This document shows, one piece after another, positions 1 through 8,016 of a DNA stretch of 37,526 bases (its first letter is position 1; each line of letters opens with the position of its first letter). The stretch is from Moraxellaceae bacterium (GTDB lineage Bacteria; Pseudomonadota; Gammaproteobacteria; Pseudomonadales; Moraxellaceae), in assembly GCA_003543245.1 (NCBI GenBank), contig DPJB01000025.1:76219-113744 (forward strand). The letters run 5' to 3'. Below the pieces are notes generated by a model, which saw only the letters and a list, made by a program, of their open reading frames with translations, searched no databases and was not told the DNA's origin. A program made the translations under genes and the position numbers.

Positions 1-12
1 CAGTTGCTTTTC

Positions 13-40
13 AGCCCCGCCATGCGGGGCTTTCATTTTC
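13..40 (+). terminator. Intrinsic terminator of an upstream gene outside the window
   Basis: An 8-bp GC-rich perfect stem (13-20 paired with 24-31) with a 3-base loop is followed by a short T-rich stretch interrupted by CA. It lies upstream of the CDF gene and most likely ends a transcript that enters from the left edge. The T-tract is imperfect, so efficiency is uncertain. Confidence 0.55.
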
Positions 41-89
41 CGGTACCAGCCGTGCCCAGCCGTCAGTCTGACGGGAACAGGACTCATTC

Positions 90-974
90 ATGACCAGTGT
101 TCGTCCGCCGATGAGCCGTGTCCAGCGTGCCATGCTCGTGTCGATGGCCGCTGCAATTGCGACCATCGTGCTCAAGTTTGGCGCCTACTTCATGACGGGA
201 TCGGTTGGTCTTTATTCCGATGCCGTGGAGTCGTTCGTCAACCTGGCTGCAGCAGTGCTGGGTTTTTTGCTGCTTGGCATTGCTGCTGCACCAGCGGATG
301 ACGAGCATCCCTTCGGTCACGAAAAGGCAGAATTCTTTGCCAGCGGTGCAGAGGGCATGCTGATCCTTTTTGCTGCATTGGCGATTGCATGGTCGGCCAT
401 CAATCGTCTGATTGCTCCGGAGCCGGTAGCGAAGCTGGATTACGGCTTGTTGTTGTCGCTGGCAGCAACACTGGTCAATGCGGTGGCGGCCTGGTGGCTG
501 ATGAAGGTGGCTCATGCCGAGAAAAGCATTGCGGTCGAGGCCGACGCGCATCACTTGCTGACGGACGTCTGGACCTCGGTGGGGATTCTGCTGGCGTTGG
601 CCCTGATGCTGGTGTTTCCCTCGGCCTGGTGGCTGGATCCGCTGGTAGCGTTGGCAGTAGCCCTGAATATCGTGCGCACCGGCGTCAAGCTGATGATGCG
701 TTCGGTGGATGTGCTGATGGATGTGCAGTTGCCGCCGGACGAGTTTCGTCGCGTCGACGATGCCTTGCAGAAACAGTTGCCGCCTCAGGCCGTGATTGAG
801 GGGTTGCGCACCCGCCATGCCGGCCATCGCCGCTTCGTCGAGTTCAACCTGCTGTTGCCGGGCGAATGGACGGTGGTGCAGTCACACGATCTTTGTGATG
901 CTCTGGAAGACGCCGTGCGGGCCGAATTTCCGGCAGCGGAAATTGTCATTCATGTCGAGCCGGGGGCGCACTGA
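90..974 (+). CDS. Cation diffusion facilitator (CDF) family metal efflux transporter
   Basis: This 294-residue inner-membrane protein would export divalent metal (Zn, Fe, Mn or Co) in exchange for protons. The first two thirds hold about six hydrophobic segments, and the last 80 residues form the cytoplasmic ferredoxin-like CDF domain. In TM2 it has SDAVES with D44 and E47, followed by N51. The loop HPFGHEKAE is typical of the family, and TM5 carries the H155xxxD159 metal site. The TM2 site is the DxxE type, not the classical DxxxD of FieF/YiiP, so metal choice cannot be read from the sequence. The stop lies one base from the end of the convergent gene at 976-1428, with no terminator between. 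A Zur-like box sits nearby at 1505-1519, but it faces other genes. Confidence 0.92.
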   Translation: MTSVRPPMSRVQRAMLVSMAAAIATIVLKFGAYFMTGSVGLYSDAVESFVNLAAAVLGFLLLGIAAAPADDEHPFGHEKAEFFASGAEGMLILFAALAIAWSAINRLIAPEPVAKLDYGLLLSLAATLVNAVAAWWLMKVAHAEKSIAVEADAHHLLTDVWTSVGILLALALMLVFPSAWWLDPLVALAVALNIVRTGVKLMMRSVDVLMDVQLPPDEFRRVDDALQKQLPPQAVIEGLRTRHAGHRRFVEFNLLLPGEWTVVQSHDLCDALEDAVRAEFPAAEIVIHVEPGAH

Positions 975-975
975 G

Positions 976-1428
976 TCAGGCGTTTTCCCTGGCGACGGCA
1001 TGGCAGTCGTCAATGTGCTTGTAGACGATTTTCCGCATCACGAAATAGCCCAGTCCCGCTGCCACAATCTGGCCGCCCAACGGGATGAATTTTGATATCT
1101 GGCGGGTGATGAGGCGGCCTGCCATGCCCTGAAAGCTTTTGCGCACCAGCTGGCGGGTCAGCACAATGCCCACCAGTTGCGCGCCGCGCCGGCGTATCAC
1201 GCGCCAGGTTTTTTCCCTCTGCGCCGGGTCCATCGCATCAATGTCTTCGCTGGCCAGACCAAAGCGGTGACTGATCTCGGGGATCAGCTCCATCAGGATG
1301 CCGGCATCCACCACGATATCCATGAAGGGCACGGGTACCACAGCGGCACCTGCCGAGACCAGTGCACGCTTGCGCGCCAGGGCGCGGCATTCTTCGCGCA
1401 GACGATCAAGATCGGTGGCTGCGGCCAT
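976..1428 (-). CDS. Small membrane-associated protein, DUF697-like (uncharacterised)
   Basis: A 150-residue protein of unknown function. The N-terminal 25 residues are charged and helical. A hydrophobic stretch rich in Ala, Val and Pro follows (VSAGAAVVPVPFMDIVVDAG), then a basic helical part and a second hydrophobic segment near the C-terminus (GGQIVAAGLGYFVM). This layout recalls the DUF697 domain of YcjF-like proteins, but I base that on pattern and not on a search. I chose the ATG at 1428 because AGGAG sits about seven bases before it; an in-frame start nine codons upstream has no ribosome site. Its 5' end faces the Zur-like palindrome at 1505-1519, so it could share that control. Confidence 0.75.
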   Translation of the reverse strand: MAAATDLDRLREECRALARKRALVSAGAAVVPVPFMDIVVDAGILMELIPEISHRFGLASEDIDAMDPAQREKTWRVIRRRGAQLVGIVLTRQLVRKSFQGMAGRLITRQISKFIPLGGQIVAAGLGYFVMRKIVYKHIDDCHAVARENA

Positions 1429-1504
1429 GTAGGTCTCCTGACAACGACTGGGCAAGTCGGATTGTGCCAGAAATGCAGCATGGCCATGTATTGAGTTGGT
1501 GCAT

Positions 1505-1519
1505 TGTTATAGTATAACA
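1505..1519. promoter_or_regulatory. Zur-box-like operator
   Basis: TGTTATAGTATAACA is a perfect 15-bp palindrome around a central base. It closely resembles the gammaproteobacterial Zur site core (GTTATAnTATAAC). It lies in the only divergent gap of this part, 32 bp before the outer-membrane protein start and 77 bp before the start of the minus-strand gene at 976-1428. The TATAAC half could also serve as a -10 element, so repressor binding would block the promoter. Assignment to Zur rests on motif likeness only. Confidence 0.65.
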
Positions 1520-1550
1520 TACTTATTCAGCTGACTGATGTGTGCCTCCC

Positions 1551-2852
1551 ATGATGCGTTCGACTTCCTTGCCGGCAGTGCTTGTGGCTGCATTATTACC
1601 GCTTTCTGCCGTCGCTGAAGATGACGGACATGGCCATGGTGCCAGCGCACCGGATGGCCGGCCGGCAGTGTCACTCGTGCTCGACGGCTTTTACTATCAC
1701 GACAACAGGCAGGGTGAAGGCAATGAAATCCTGGAAGAGTCGGCCGGCATCCTGCATGGCGTGCATGCGGATGAACATGGTCATGCCCAGGAAAGCGGTT
1801 TCAATCTGGGCGAATCCGAGCTCGCGCTCGATGCAGTGTTGCCGTCACAACTGAAGGGACGCTTGTCGCTCGCATTGCTGGCGGACGGGATCGAGCTGGA
1901 AGAGGCCAGGATAGAGACCCTGGGCTTGCCTGCCGGACTGGCCGTGAAGGCCGGGCGCTTCCTGAGCAGCATCGGTTACCTCAACAGCCAGCACCGGCAT
2001 GAGCAGGATTTTGCTGGCGACAATCTTGTGTACGGTGCATTGCTGGGCGGTCATGGACTGCTCGACACTGGTATGCAGCTGACCTGGCAGGCACCGGTGC
2101 CATTCTATCTGCTGTTTGGCGTAGAGGCGCTGCAGGGGCGGGATCAGGAACGTTTCGGCACGCTGGTCGAGCCGGAGGAGGCCGATGTGGTGGTGCTCTC
2201 CGGCGCAGGATTGCCGGAGCATCAGGCGGGTCCGCGTACCGGGACGTTTTTCATCAAGCTGGCACCATATCTGGGTGAACAGCATTCCCTGCAGTTTGGT
2301 CTTTCACTGGCGCATGCACGCCAGTTCCAGCAGCTGATTGATGAGGATGACACGGTAGTTGATGACCAGTTTGCGCTGGACGGGCAGCAGTCGCTGGCCG
2401 GGATGGATGTTGTCTATGAGCTGGATGGCCGGGGTGAGCAGGGCAAGGGCGATCTGGAGCTGGTTGCAGAGTACTTGCTGCTGGAAAAGGACATGAAGGT
2501 GACGGGCGCTGATGCGGCGGCACCGGTGCTGGTGGGTGATGCCGTCAGCGGGGCGCAGGACGGCATGTATGTGCAGGGCACGTATGGCATTGCGCCGCGC
2601 TGGCAGTTGGGTTTGCGCTACGAGGTTTCCGGTATGCAGAACGAACTGGACGAAGCGGGCAGTGTGCTGGCCTTTGATGCGTCAACACGCACGGCGCTGG
2701 CGGTGACGTTCCGGCCAAATCCGTCAACACGACTGCGTCTGCAGTTTTCCTCGGCAGACGTGAGTGATGAGGTGGGCGAAAAAACACGGCTGAACGAGTT
2801 TGTTCTGGGTTACACCGGCACGTTTGGAGGACATGAAGGGCATACCCACTGA
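1551..2852 (+). CDS. His-rich outer-membrane beta-barrel protein, probably zinc-regulated
   Basis: A secreted protein of about 433 residues. The signal peptide ends near LSAVA, and a His/Asp stretch (EDDGHGHG) follows. The rest alternates polar and hydrophobic residues as in beta strands and ends in an aromatic-poor GHEGHTH tail. It resembles a family found beside zinc-uptake genes and sometimes called a zinc-regulated outer-membrane receptor. It lacks the plug domain of a true TonB-dependent receptor (about 430 against 650 or more residues). His-rich ends and the Zur-like palindrome upstream suggest a role in zinc scavenging at low zinc. The start is uncertain: GTG at 1542, ATG at 1551 and ATG at 1554 are in frame and none has a clear ribosome site. 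It is convergent with the potassium channel gene. Confidence 0.78.
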   Translation: MMRSTSLPAVLVAALLPLSAVAEDDGHGHGASAPDGRPAVSLVLDGFYYHDNRQGEGNEILEESAGILHGVHADEHGHAQESGFNLGESELALDAVLPSQLKGRLSLALLADGIELEEARIETLGLPAGLAVKAGRFLSSIGYLNSQHRHEQDFAGDNLVYGALLGGHGLLDTGMQLTWQAPVPFYLLFGVEALQGRDQERFGTLVEPEEADVVVLSGAGLPEHQAGPRTGTFFIKLAPYLGEQHSLQFGLSLAHARQFQQLIDEDDTVVDDQFALDGQQSLAGMDVVYELDGRGEQGKGDLELVAEYLLLEKDMKVTGADAAAPVLVGDAVSGAQDGMYVQGTYGIAPRWQLGLRYEVSGMQNELDEAGSVLAFDASTRTALAVTFRPNPSTRLRLQFSSADVSDEVGEKTRLNEFVLGYTGTFGGHEGHTH

Positions 2853-2889
2853 GTGCCGACAGTCCGTCGCTGACTGATGAAATGCCTGG

Positions 2890-3717
2890 CTACACGTTGT
2901 CGGGGACGTCTGGCGAGAGGTCGTGACCACAATGCCGGCAAAATTTGGCATCACTTTCATGGCCGCTGGCGGCGCAGTCGGGGCAGTGCCGGTCGTTGCG
3001 CTGGCGCTGCATCTCCATCAGCAGGTCCGAGGTGAAAATGCCGGTGGGAATGGCTATGACCGAGTAGCCAACCAGCATGACCAGTGTCGCAATCGCCTGA
3101 CCCAGGCCGGTCTTGGGGACAAGGTCGCCGTAACCCACGGTGGTGATGGTGATGACGGCCCAGTAAATGGATTTTGGAATGCTGGTAAAGCCGTGTTCCG
3201 GGCCCTCAACTACATACAGCAGTGCGCCAAAAATGATGGCCGCTACAAATACGGTGGCCAGAAACACCGTGATTTTCCGGCGTGAACTGTACAGGCTGCG
3301 CAGCAGCATGTTGGCATCGTTCCAGTAGGCGAACAGGCGCAGAATCCTGAATACGCGCAGCACACGCACCAGGCGAATGACCAGCAGCAGGTTTGCATCT
3401 GCGTAAAAAAGGCCGAGATAGGTTGGTAGTACAGCCAGCAGATCGATGACGCCAAAAAAGCTGCGGGCATACCGCCACGGGTGTGGCGAACACCACAGGC
3501 GAAGACCGTACTCCACGGTAAAGATCAGCGTGAACCCCCACTCAAGCACCAGCAGCATGGCATGCAGTTGGCGATGCGGGGTTTCCAGAGAGTCCAGTGT
3601 GGCGACGATGACACTGGCGACAATTACACACAGCAGGGTGATGTCGAAAAGCTGTCCCGCACGCGTGTCTGTGCCAAAAATGACGCGGTGTACGGTGGCC
3701 TTGTCCGGTAGGTGCAT
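2890..3717 (-). CDS. Voltage-gated-type potassium channel with C-terminal zinc ribbon
   Basis: A 275-residue six-helix K+ channel of the inner membrane. S4 shows arginines at every third place (R115, R118, R121, R124, R127). The pore loop carries the K+ selectivity filter TVGYGD at about 193-198. The cytoplasmic tail is short and, unusually, ends in a C4 zinc-ribbon motif (C245, C248, C260, C263). E. coli Kch has a large RCK domain there instead. The start is the ATG at 3717, preceded by AGGAA; a TTG codon just before it is less likely. It is downstream of the alpha/beta hydrolase on the same strand, but a 190-bp gap suggests its own promoter. It probably sets membrane potential or K+ flux; the gating signal is unknown. 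Confidence 0.9.
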   Translation of the reverse strand: MHLPDKATVHRVIFGTDTRAGQLFDITLLCVIVASVIVATLDSLETPHRQLHAMLLVLEWGFTLIFTVEYGLRLWCSPHPWRYARSFFGVIDLLAVLPTYLGLFYADANLLLVIRLVRVLRVFRILRLFAYWNDANMLLRSLYSSRRKITVFLATVFVAAIIFGALLYVVEGPEHGFTSIPKSIYWAVITITTVGYGDLVPKTGLGQAIATLVMLVGYSVIAIPTGIFTSDLLMEMQRQRNDRHCPDCAASGHESDAKFCRHCGHDLSPDVPDNV

Positions 3718-3911
3718 CAAGCTGTTCCTGTTTGGGCGGTGAACCAGACATTGTTCTGTCTGGTGTTATCCGTGCATGTGTCCGAAATGTTTTAGCTGTG
3801 TCTGTGTAACTTGTACAGCAAGCCCTCCACAATTAGAGGGATGGTCTCCTGTCTTCAATCCTTCAGGTTGTGCAATCAGTCGCAGATGTCCATGCATTGC
3901 GTGTACGAGCC

Positions 3912-5135
3912 CTAGAAACTGGTGCTGGCAATGAAGCGCGCCATGTCCTTGAGGTACACACCCTGATCAAGGTGGATGATGTGATTGCCCGGGAACCAGT
4001 GCAGGCGGGGCTGGTCCCAGTGATCCCAGAGCAGGCGGGCATGCTTGGGCGGGACCACACGATCACCGGCGCCACCAACAATCATCAGGCGCTCCTTCGG
4101 TAGCTTGGGCTTCCAGGTAAGGGGGCTTTGCACGGCCATGGCATGACGGGCCTCCGGGATGGAGACGCCGGCCATGCGCAGGCCGAGCTTGATCAGCGGC
4201 CCGGCCGGTGCCCACTCGAAAATGACATCGGTGAGGCTGGCGACCGGCACAATCGGAATGGAGAAATGCAGCCGTTCTTCGGTGGCGGCGAGCAGGGCAG
4301 AGGTGTAGCCGCCCAGTGAAATGCCGGTGACCCCGATTTTCTCCACGCCGTTTTCCTGCTCCAGCCAGTTCATCAGCAGACGGAAGTCATGCACGCCCTG
4401 CAGGATGGTCTCGTTGAGATGGCAAGCGCCGTAGGAAAAAACACCATGACCGCTGTAAGGGGCCCAGCGCTCCTGGCGGTTGCCGTGAAAGGGCAGGGTG
4501 TAGAGCACGATGTCGTAGCCCTGCCTGTAGAACCAGTCCAGATGAAAAAACCGGCTGTTCAGCCAGTGCGAATCCAGAATGAAGCCGTGAATCACGCACA
4601 GCGTCGGGCGCGGTTTGTCGCCGTGGCGCCAGTACTGTGCCCATGCCGTGCCGTTGCGCCGCAGCGTGCTGTAATGCGGTTGCAGGGCAGGATTGAGGGT
4701 CTGGTAGGGGCTCTCGAACGACAAGGTTTCGGTAATGGCCCCTTGTGGTGCAAACCTCACGTTGACGGGCTTGCGCGTGACGTTGATGGGGGCGGTCGGC
4801 CGCGGAAACACCGCATCAACGTCGCCGCGATCAGCCAGGGCCGTGTAGAAGTGCCGCTCGGTGTTATCGATCTTCAACTGGCGCATGGTGCCGATGAGGG
4901 CAAACAGTGTGGCCAGGCTGGCAACGCCGGTGCGCGTGATCACGTCAAGCATGGCCAGGCTTTCCACGACCACCTGGGTGCGCGTGTCCAGATAGAAGTC
5001 ATCAGGAAACTTGTGGAAGACCGGGTCCAGGTTATTCCACCAGGGCTGCTCCGGCATGATGCGACGTGAATGGCCGTAAGTGGCGTTGGCAACGCGTGAT
5101 ACTTCGGTGGCAATACTCTTCTGGTCCATGGGCAT
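3912..5135 (-). CDS. Alpha/beta hydrolase fold protein (ABHD18/DUF2048-like)
   Basis: A 407-residue cytosolic hydrolase. The first 165 residues are a long N-terminal part outside the core fold. The core begins with a beta strand and the oxyanion motif VIHGF (about 181-185). The nucleophile elbow is GISLGG with Ser273. The acid is probably Asp358 in GGAGDRVVPP, and the base is His385 in GNHIIH. A complete catalytic triad suggests esterase or thioesterase activity; the substrate is unknown. The long N-terminal region and layout recall DUF2048/ABHD18 proteins. An AGGGAA stretch a few bases before the first ATG supports the start. The 3' side (3721-3911) carries no gene, only the likely potassium-channel promoter region. 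Confidence 0.85.
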   Translation of the reverse strand: MPMDQKSIATEVSRVANATYGHSRRIMPEQPWWNNLDPVFHKFPDDFYLDTRTQVVVESLAMLDVITRTGVASLATLFALIGTMRQLKIDNTERHFYTALADRGDVDAVFPRPTAPINVTRKPVNVRFAPQGAITETLSFESPYQTLNPALQPHYSTLRRNGTAWAQYWRHGDKPRPTLCVIHGFILDSHWLNSRFFHLDWFYRQGYDIVLYTLPFHGNRQERWAPYSGHGVFSYGACHLNETILQGVHDFRLLMNWLEQENGVEKIGVTGISLGGYTSALLAATEERLHFSIPIVPVASLTDVIFEWAPAGPLIKLGLRMAGVSIPEARHAMAVQSPLTWKPKLPKERLMIVGGAGDRVVPPKHARLLWDHWDQPRLHWFPGNHIIHLDQGVYLKDMARFIASTSF

Positions 5136-5256
5136 ATTCCCTGTTTCAAGCGCGCCACCCTAGCCATCGGAGCGGGGTGTGGCAATGCCTGATTTGGGAA
5201 TGATGGGGCACTATTGGAGTCACTGCCGTGAGGAATGGCGTTGGGCGGCCGGGTTG

Positions 5257-5290
5257 TTGTCTTGCATTCGATATTTCCAGTAATATCGAA
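5257..5290 (+). promoter_or_regulatory. ars promoter with overlapping ArsR operator
   Basis: A perfect inverted repeat with 9-bp arms, TTCGATATT (5267-5275) and AATATCGAA (5282-5290), spaced by 6 bp, ends two bases before the arsR ATG. A promoter can be drawn through it: TTGTCT at 5257-5262, an 18-bp gap, and TAATAT at 5281-5286. Transcription would then begin at or next to the ATG, implying a leaderless arsR message. ArsR bound here would cover the -10 element, fitting self-repression relieved by arsenite. Confidence 0.72.
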
Positions 5291-5292
5291 GC

Positions 5293-5655
5293 ATGAACGA
5301 AAAAAACGCTGTCACCCGCCTTGCGGCACTGGCTCACGAGACCCGTCTGGCCCTTTACCGACGTCTGGTGCAGGCCGGTATGGCGGGCCTGACACCGGGC
5401 GAGCTGGGTGCCGAATTCGGCCTGCCTCCGGCTACCCTGTCATTCCATCTCAAGGAGCTGACCCATGCCGGCCTGCTGGTGGCCCGGCATGAAGGGCGAT
5501 TCATTCATTATGCGCCAGACGTGGACGCCATGAATGCGCTGCTAGGCTTTCTGACAGAGAACTGTTGTGCCGGAGAGGACTGCGGGCTGGCGACACCATG
5601 CTGCAATCCTTCAGTGGCATCATCGGACCAGAACGAATTTTCAGGAGAAAAATAA
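5293..5655 (+). CDS. arsR: ArsR/SmtB family arsenic-responsive repressor
   Basis: A 120-residue winged-helix repressor. The helix-turn-helix lies at about 34-60 (PGELGAEFGLPPATLSFHLK), followed by the wing. There is no CxxC in the DNA-reading helix as in E. coli ArsR. Instead cysteines cluster at the C-terminus: C91, C92, C97, C103 and C104. This is like the Acidithiobacillus-type ArsR, whose As(III) site is also C-terminal. It should repress its own operon at the inverted repeat just upstream. Its stop overlaps the start of the GAPDH gene by one base (TAATG), so translation is probably coupled. No ribosome site fits the ATG, because the operator occupies that space. The partner genes make the arsenic role firm. 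Confidence 0.93.
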   Translation: MNEKNAVTRLAALAHETRLALYRRLVQAGMAGLTPGELGAEFGLPPATLSFHLKELTHAGLLVARHEGRFIHYAPDVDAMNALLGFLTENCCAGEDCGLATPCCNPSVASSDQNEFSGEK

Positions 5656-6656
5656 TGGCCATCAGGGTTGGTATCAACGGGTTTGGCCGCATCGGCCGAC
5701 TGGCACTGCGTGCGGCATGGGACTGGCCCGAACTGGAGTTTGTGCAGATCAATGACCCGGCGGCGGATGCGGCGACGCATGCACATCTGCTCAACTTTGA
5801 TTCGGTGCATGGGCGCTGGAGTCATGCGGCCTCCGCTATCGGCAATGCAATGACGATCGATGGCAGGACCGTCAGGGTGACGGCCAACCGGGCCATTGCC
5901 GACACGGACTGGTCAGGTTGTGATCTGGTTATCGAAGCCAGCGGAAAGATGACATCGGTCGGGGTGCTGCAGGGGTATCTCGCGCAGGGTGTGAAGCGGG
6001 TGGTGGTGACGGCGCCGGTGAAAGAAAAGGGAGCCCTGAATATTGTCATGGGCGTCAACCAGCATCTGTTCAACCCGGCCGAGCACCATATTGTCACGGC
6101 CGCCTCATGCACCACCAACTGCCTGGCGCCGGTGGTGAAAGTGATTCATGACAAGCTGGGCATTCGTCATGGTTCCATCACCACCATTCACGATCTCACC
6201 AATACGCAAAGCCTGCTGGACCAGCCACACACGGACCTGCGCCGTGCACGTGCTTCGCTGATGAGCCTGATTCCGACATCAACAGGATCAGCCACCGCCA
6301 TCGCCGAGATTTTTCCGGAGTTGCGTGGTCGTCTTAACGGACATGCCGTGCGTGTGCCGCTGGCCAATGCTTCACTCACCGATTGTGTGTTTGAGGTGGA
6401 GCGTGCCACCACTGTTGAGGAAGTGAACGGTTTCCTGCGTGCTGCGTCGGAAAATGAACTGAAAGACATTATGGGTTATGAAGAGCGTCCGCTGGTGTCG
6501 GTGGATTACTGCACCGATCCGCGTTCGTCCATTATCGATGCCTTGTCGACCATGGTGATCAATGGCACGCAGGTAAAAATTTATGCCTGGTATGACAATG
6601 AGTGGGGCTATGCCAATCGCACGGTAGAGCTGGCGCGTCTGGTGGGGGCGGCCTGA
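5655..6656 (+). CDS. Glyceraldehyde-3-phosphate dehydrogenase of the ars operon
   Basis: A 333-residue type I GAPDH with an N-terminal Rossmann fold (GINGFGRIG, 6-14), catalytic Cys152 in ASCTTNC and His179. All expected active-site residues are present. In ars operons such enzymes use arsenate in place of phosphate and form unstable 1-arseno-3-phosphoglycerate, which ArsJ exports; that role is known from Pseudomonas. The start at 5655 is set by AGGAG eight bases before it and by the one-base overlap with arsR; longer frames run into arsR. Whether it also acts in glycolysis cannot be told, but the operon position argues for arsenate detoxification. Confidence 0.95.
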   Translation: MAIRVGINGFGRIGRLALRAAWDWPELEFVQINDPAADAATHAHLLNFDSVHGRWSHAASAIGNAMTIDGRTVRVTANRAIADTDWSGCDLVIEASGKMTSVGVLQGYLAQGVKRVVVTAPVKEKGALNIVMGVNQHLFNPAEHHIVTAASCTTNCLAPVVKVIHDKLGIRHGSITTIHDLTNTQSLLDQPHTDLRRARASLMSLIPTSTGSATAIAEIFPELRGRLNGHAVRVPLANASLTDCVFEVERATTVEEVNGFLRAASENELKDIMGYEERPLVSVDYCTDPRSSIIDALSTMVINGTQVKIYAWYDNEWGYANRTVELARLVGAA

Positions 6657-6699
6657 GACATGACGCCTGATAAAAAACACAGTGCATGAGAAACCTTTC

Positions 6700-7938
6700 A
6701 TGAGTGTCTTGTCGCGCCAGTCGCCGGAAGTGCGTCAGTATCTGCTGGTGACCGGAAATTACTGGGCCTTCACCCTGACGGATGGCGCCCTGCGCATGCT
6801 GGTGGTGTTGCATTTTCATGCGCTGGGTTATGCACCATTGCAGATTGCGGCACTGTTTGTTTTTTACGAAATATTCGGCGTTGTCACCAACCTGCTTGGT
6901 GGGTATCTCGGTGCGCGGCTGGGCCTTAACCGGACCATGAATGTCGGGCTTGGCTTGCAGGTGCTGGCATTGCTGATGCTGGCGGTACCTACGGCCATGC
7001 TGACCATTCCCTGGGTGATGGCGACGCAGGCCCTGTCGGGAATTGCGAAAGACCTCAACAAGATGAGCGCCAAAAGCAGTATCAAGCTGCTGGTGCCTGA
7101 TGCGCAGCAAGGCACGCTGTACAAATGGGTGGCCATTCTTACGGGCTCCAAGAATGCGCTCAAGGGTGTCGGATTCTTTTTGGGTGGGGCCTTGCTGGCG
7201 CTGCTCGGATTTTCCGGCGCAGTGATTGCCATGGCCGGCATGCTGGCGCTGATCTGGCTGGCCAGTCTGGTGTTGCTGAAAAAGGATATGGGCAAGGCCA
7301 CGGCCAAACCAAAATTCCGTGAGCTGCTGTCAAAAAGTCGTGCAATCAATATCTTGTCCGGTGCGCGCCTGTTTCTGTTCGGTGCGCGTGATGTCTGGTT
7401 TGTGGTGGCTCTACCGGTCTATCTCAGTACAGTGTTTGGCTGGGATTTCTGGCAGGTGGGAGGTTTTCTGGCGGTCTGGGTCATCGGCTATGGCGCCGTG
7501 CAGTCGCTGGCGCCCGCCATTACGGGTATTACGGGAAAGGGGCGTGGCCATGTGCCGGACGGGCGTGCGGCATTTGCATGGGCATCGTTGCTGGCCGCAT
7601 TGCCGGCGCTGATGGCCATCGGCCTGGCAGCCGCATGGCACGTGCCGGTGGTGCTGCTTGGCGGTCTGCTGGTTTTTGGTGCCGTGTTTGCCGTGAACTC
7701 ATCGCTGCACAGCTACCTGATCGTGTCGTATGCCAGGGAGGACGGCGTCTCGCTGGATGTCGGGTTTTACTACATGTCCAATGCCATGGGACGCTTGCTG
7801 GGCACGGTATTGTCAGGCTGGATTTTCCAGGCATACGGGCTGGTTGCCTGTCTGTGGGTGTCCTGCCTGTTTGTGCTGCTGGCCGCCATGATTTCAGTTG
7901 CCCTGCCGCGACATCCTGTCGCTGCCGGCGCGCCCTGA
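6700..7938 (+). CDS. arsJ: ArsJ organoarsenical efflux permease (major facilitator superfamily)
   Basis: A 412-residue inner-membrane MFS protein with about 12 hydrophobic segments. The N-terminus (SPEVRQYLLVTGNYWAFTLT) is typical of ArsJ. It exports 1-arseno-3-phosphoglycerate made by the adjacent GAPDH; the product then falls apart to arsenate outside the cell. I took the ATG at 6700; a GTG seven codons upstream (6682) is possible, and neither has a strong ribosome site. The gap to the GAPDH stop is 43 bp, consistent with one operon. There is no arsenate reductase, arsenite pump or methyltransferase gene nearby, so the locus by itself handles As(V). Confidence 0.94.
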   Translation: MSVLSRQSPEVRQYLLVTGNYWAFTLTDGALRMLVVLHFHALGYAPLQIAALFVFYEIFGVVTNLLGGYLGARLGLNRTMNVGLGLQVLALLMLAVPTAMLTIPWVMATQALSGIAKDLNKMSAKSSIKLLVPDAQQGTLYKWVAILTGSKNALKGVGFFLGGALLALLGFSGAVIAMAGMLALIWLASLVLLKKDMGKATAKPKFRELLSKSRAINILSGARLFLFGARDVWFVVALPVYLSTVFGWDFWQVGGFLAVWVIGYGAVQSLAPAITGITGKGRGHVPDGRAAFAWASLLAALPALMAIGLAAAWHVPVVLLGGLLVFGAVFAVNSSLHSYLIVSYAREDGVSLDVGFYYMSNAMGRLLGTVLSGWIFQAYGLVACLWVSCLFVLLAAMISVALPRHPVAAGAP

Positions 7939-7957
7939 ATTACGCCGCCGTGCGAGA

Positions 7958-7986
7958 TTGACCGGGGCACGCCCCCTCGTTACTGT
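7958..7986 (+). promoter_or_regulatory. Possible promoter for xseB-ispA
   Basis: TTGACC at 7958-7963 is followed after 17 bp by TACTGT at 7981-7986, 31 bp before the xseB start. The -35 element is good and the spacing ideal, but the -10 element is weak. Confidence 0.3.
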
Positions 7987-8016
7987 TCGCCCTCATTCTG
8001 TTGCCAGTGAACTGCC

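Noticed and set aside
3718..3720. TTG codon as start of the potassium channel
   Set aside because: The adjacent ATG has better spacing from AGGAA, and TTG starts are rare.
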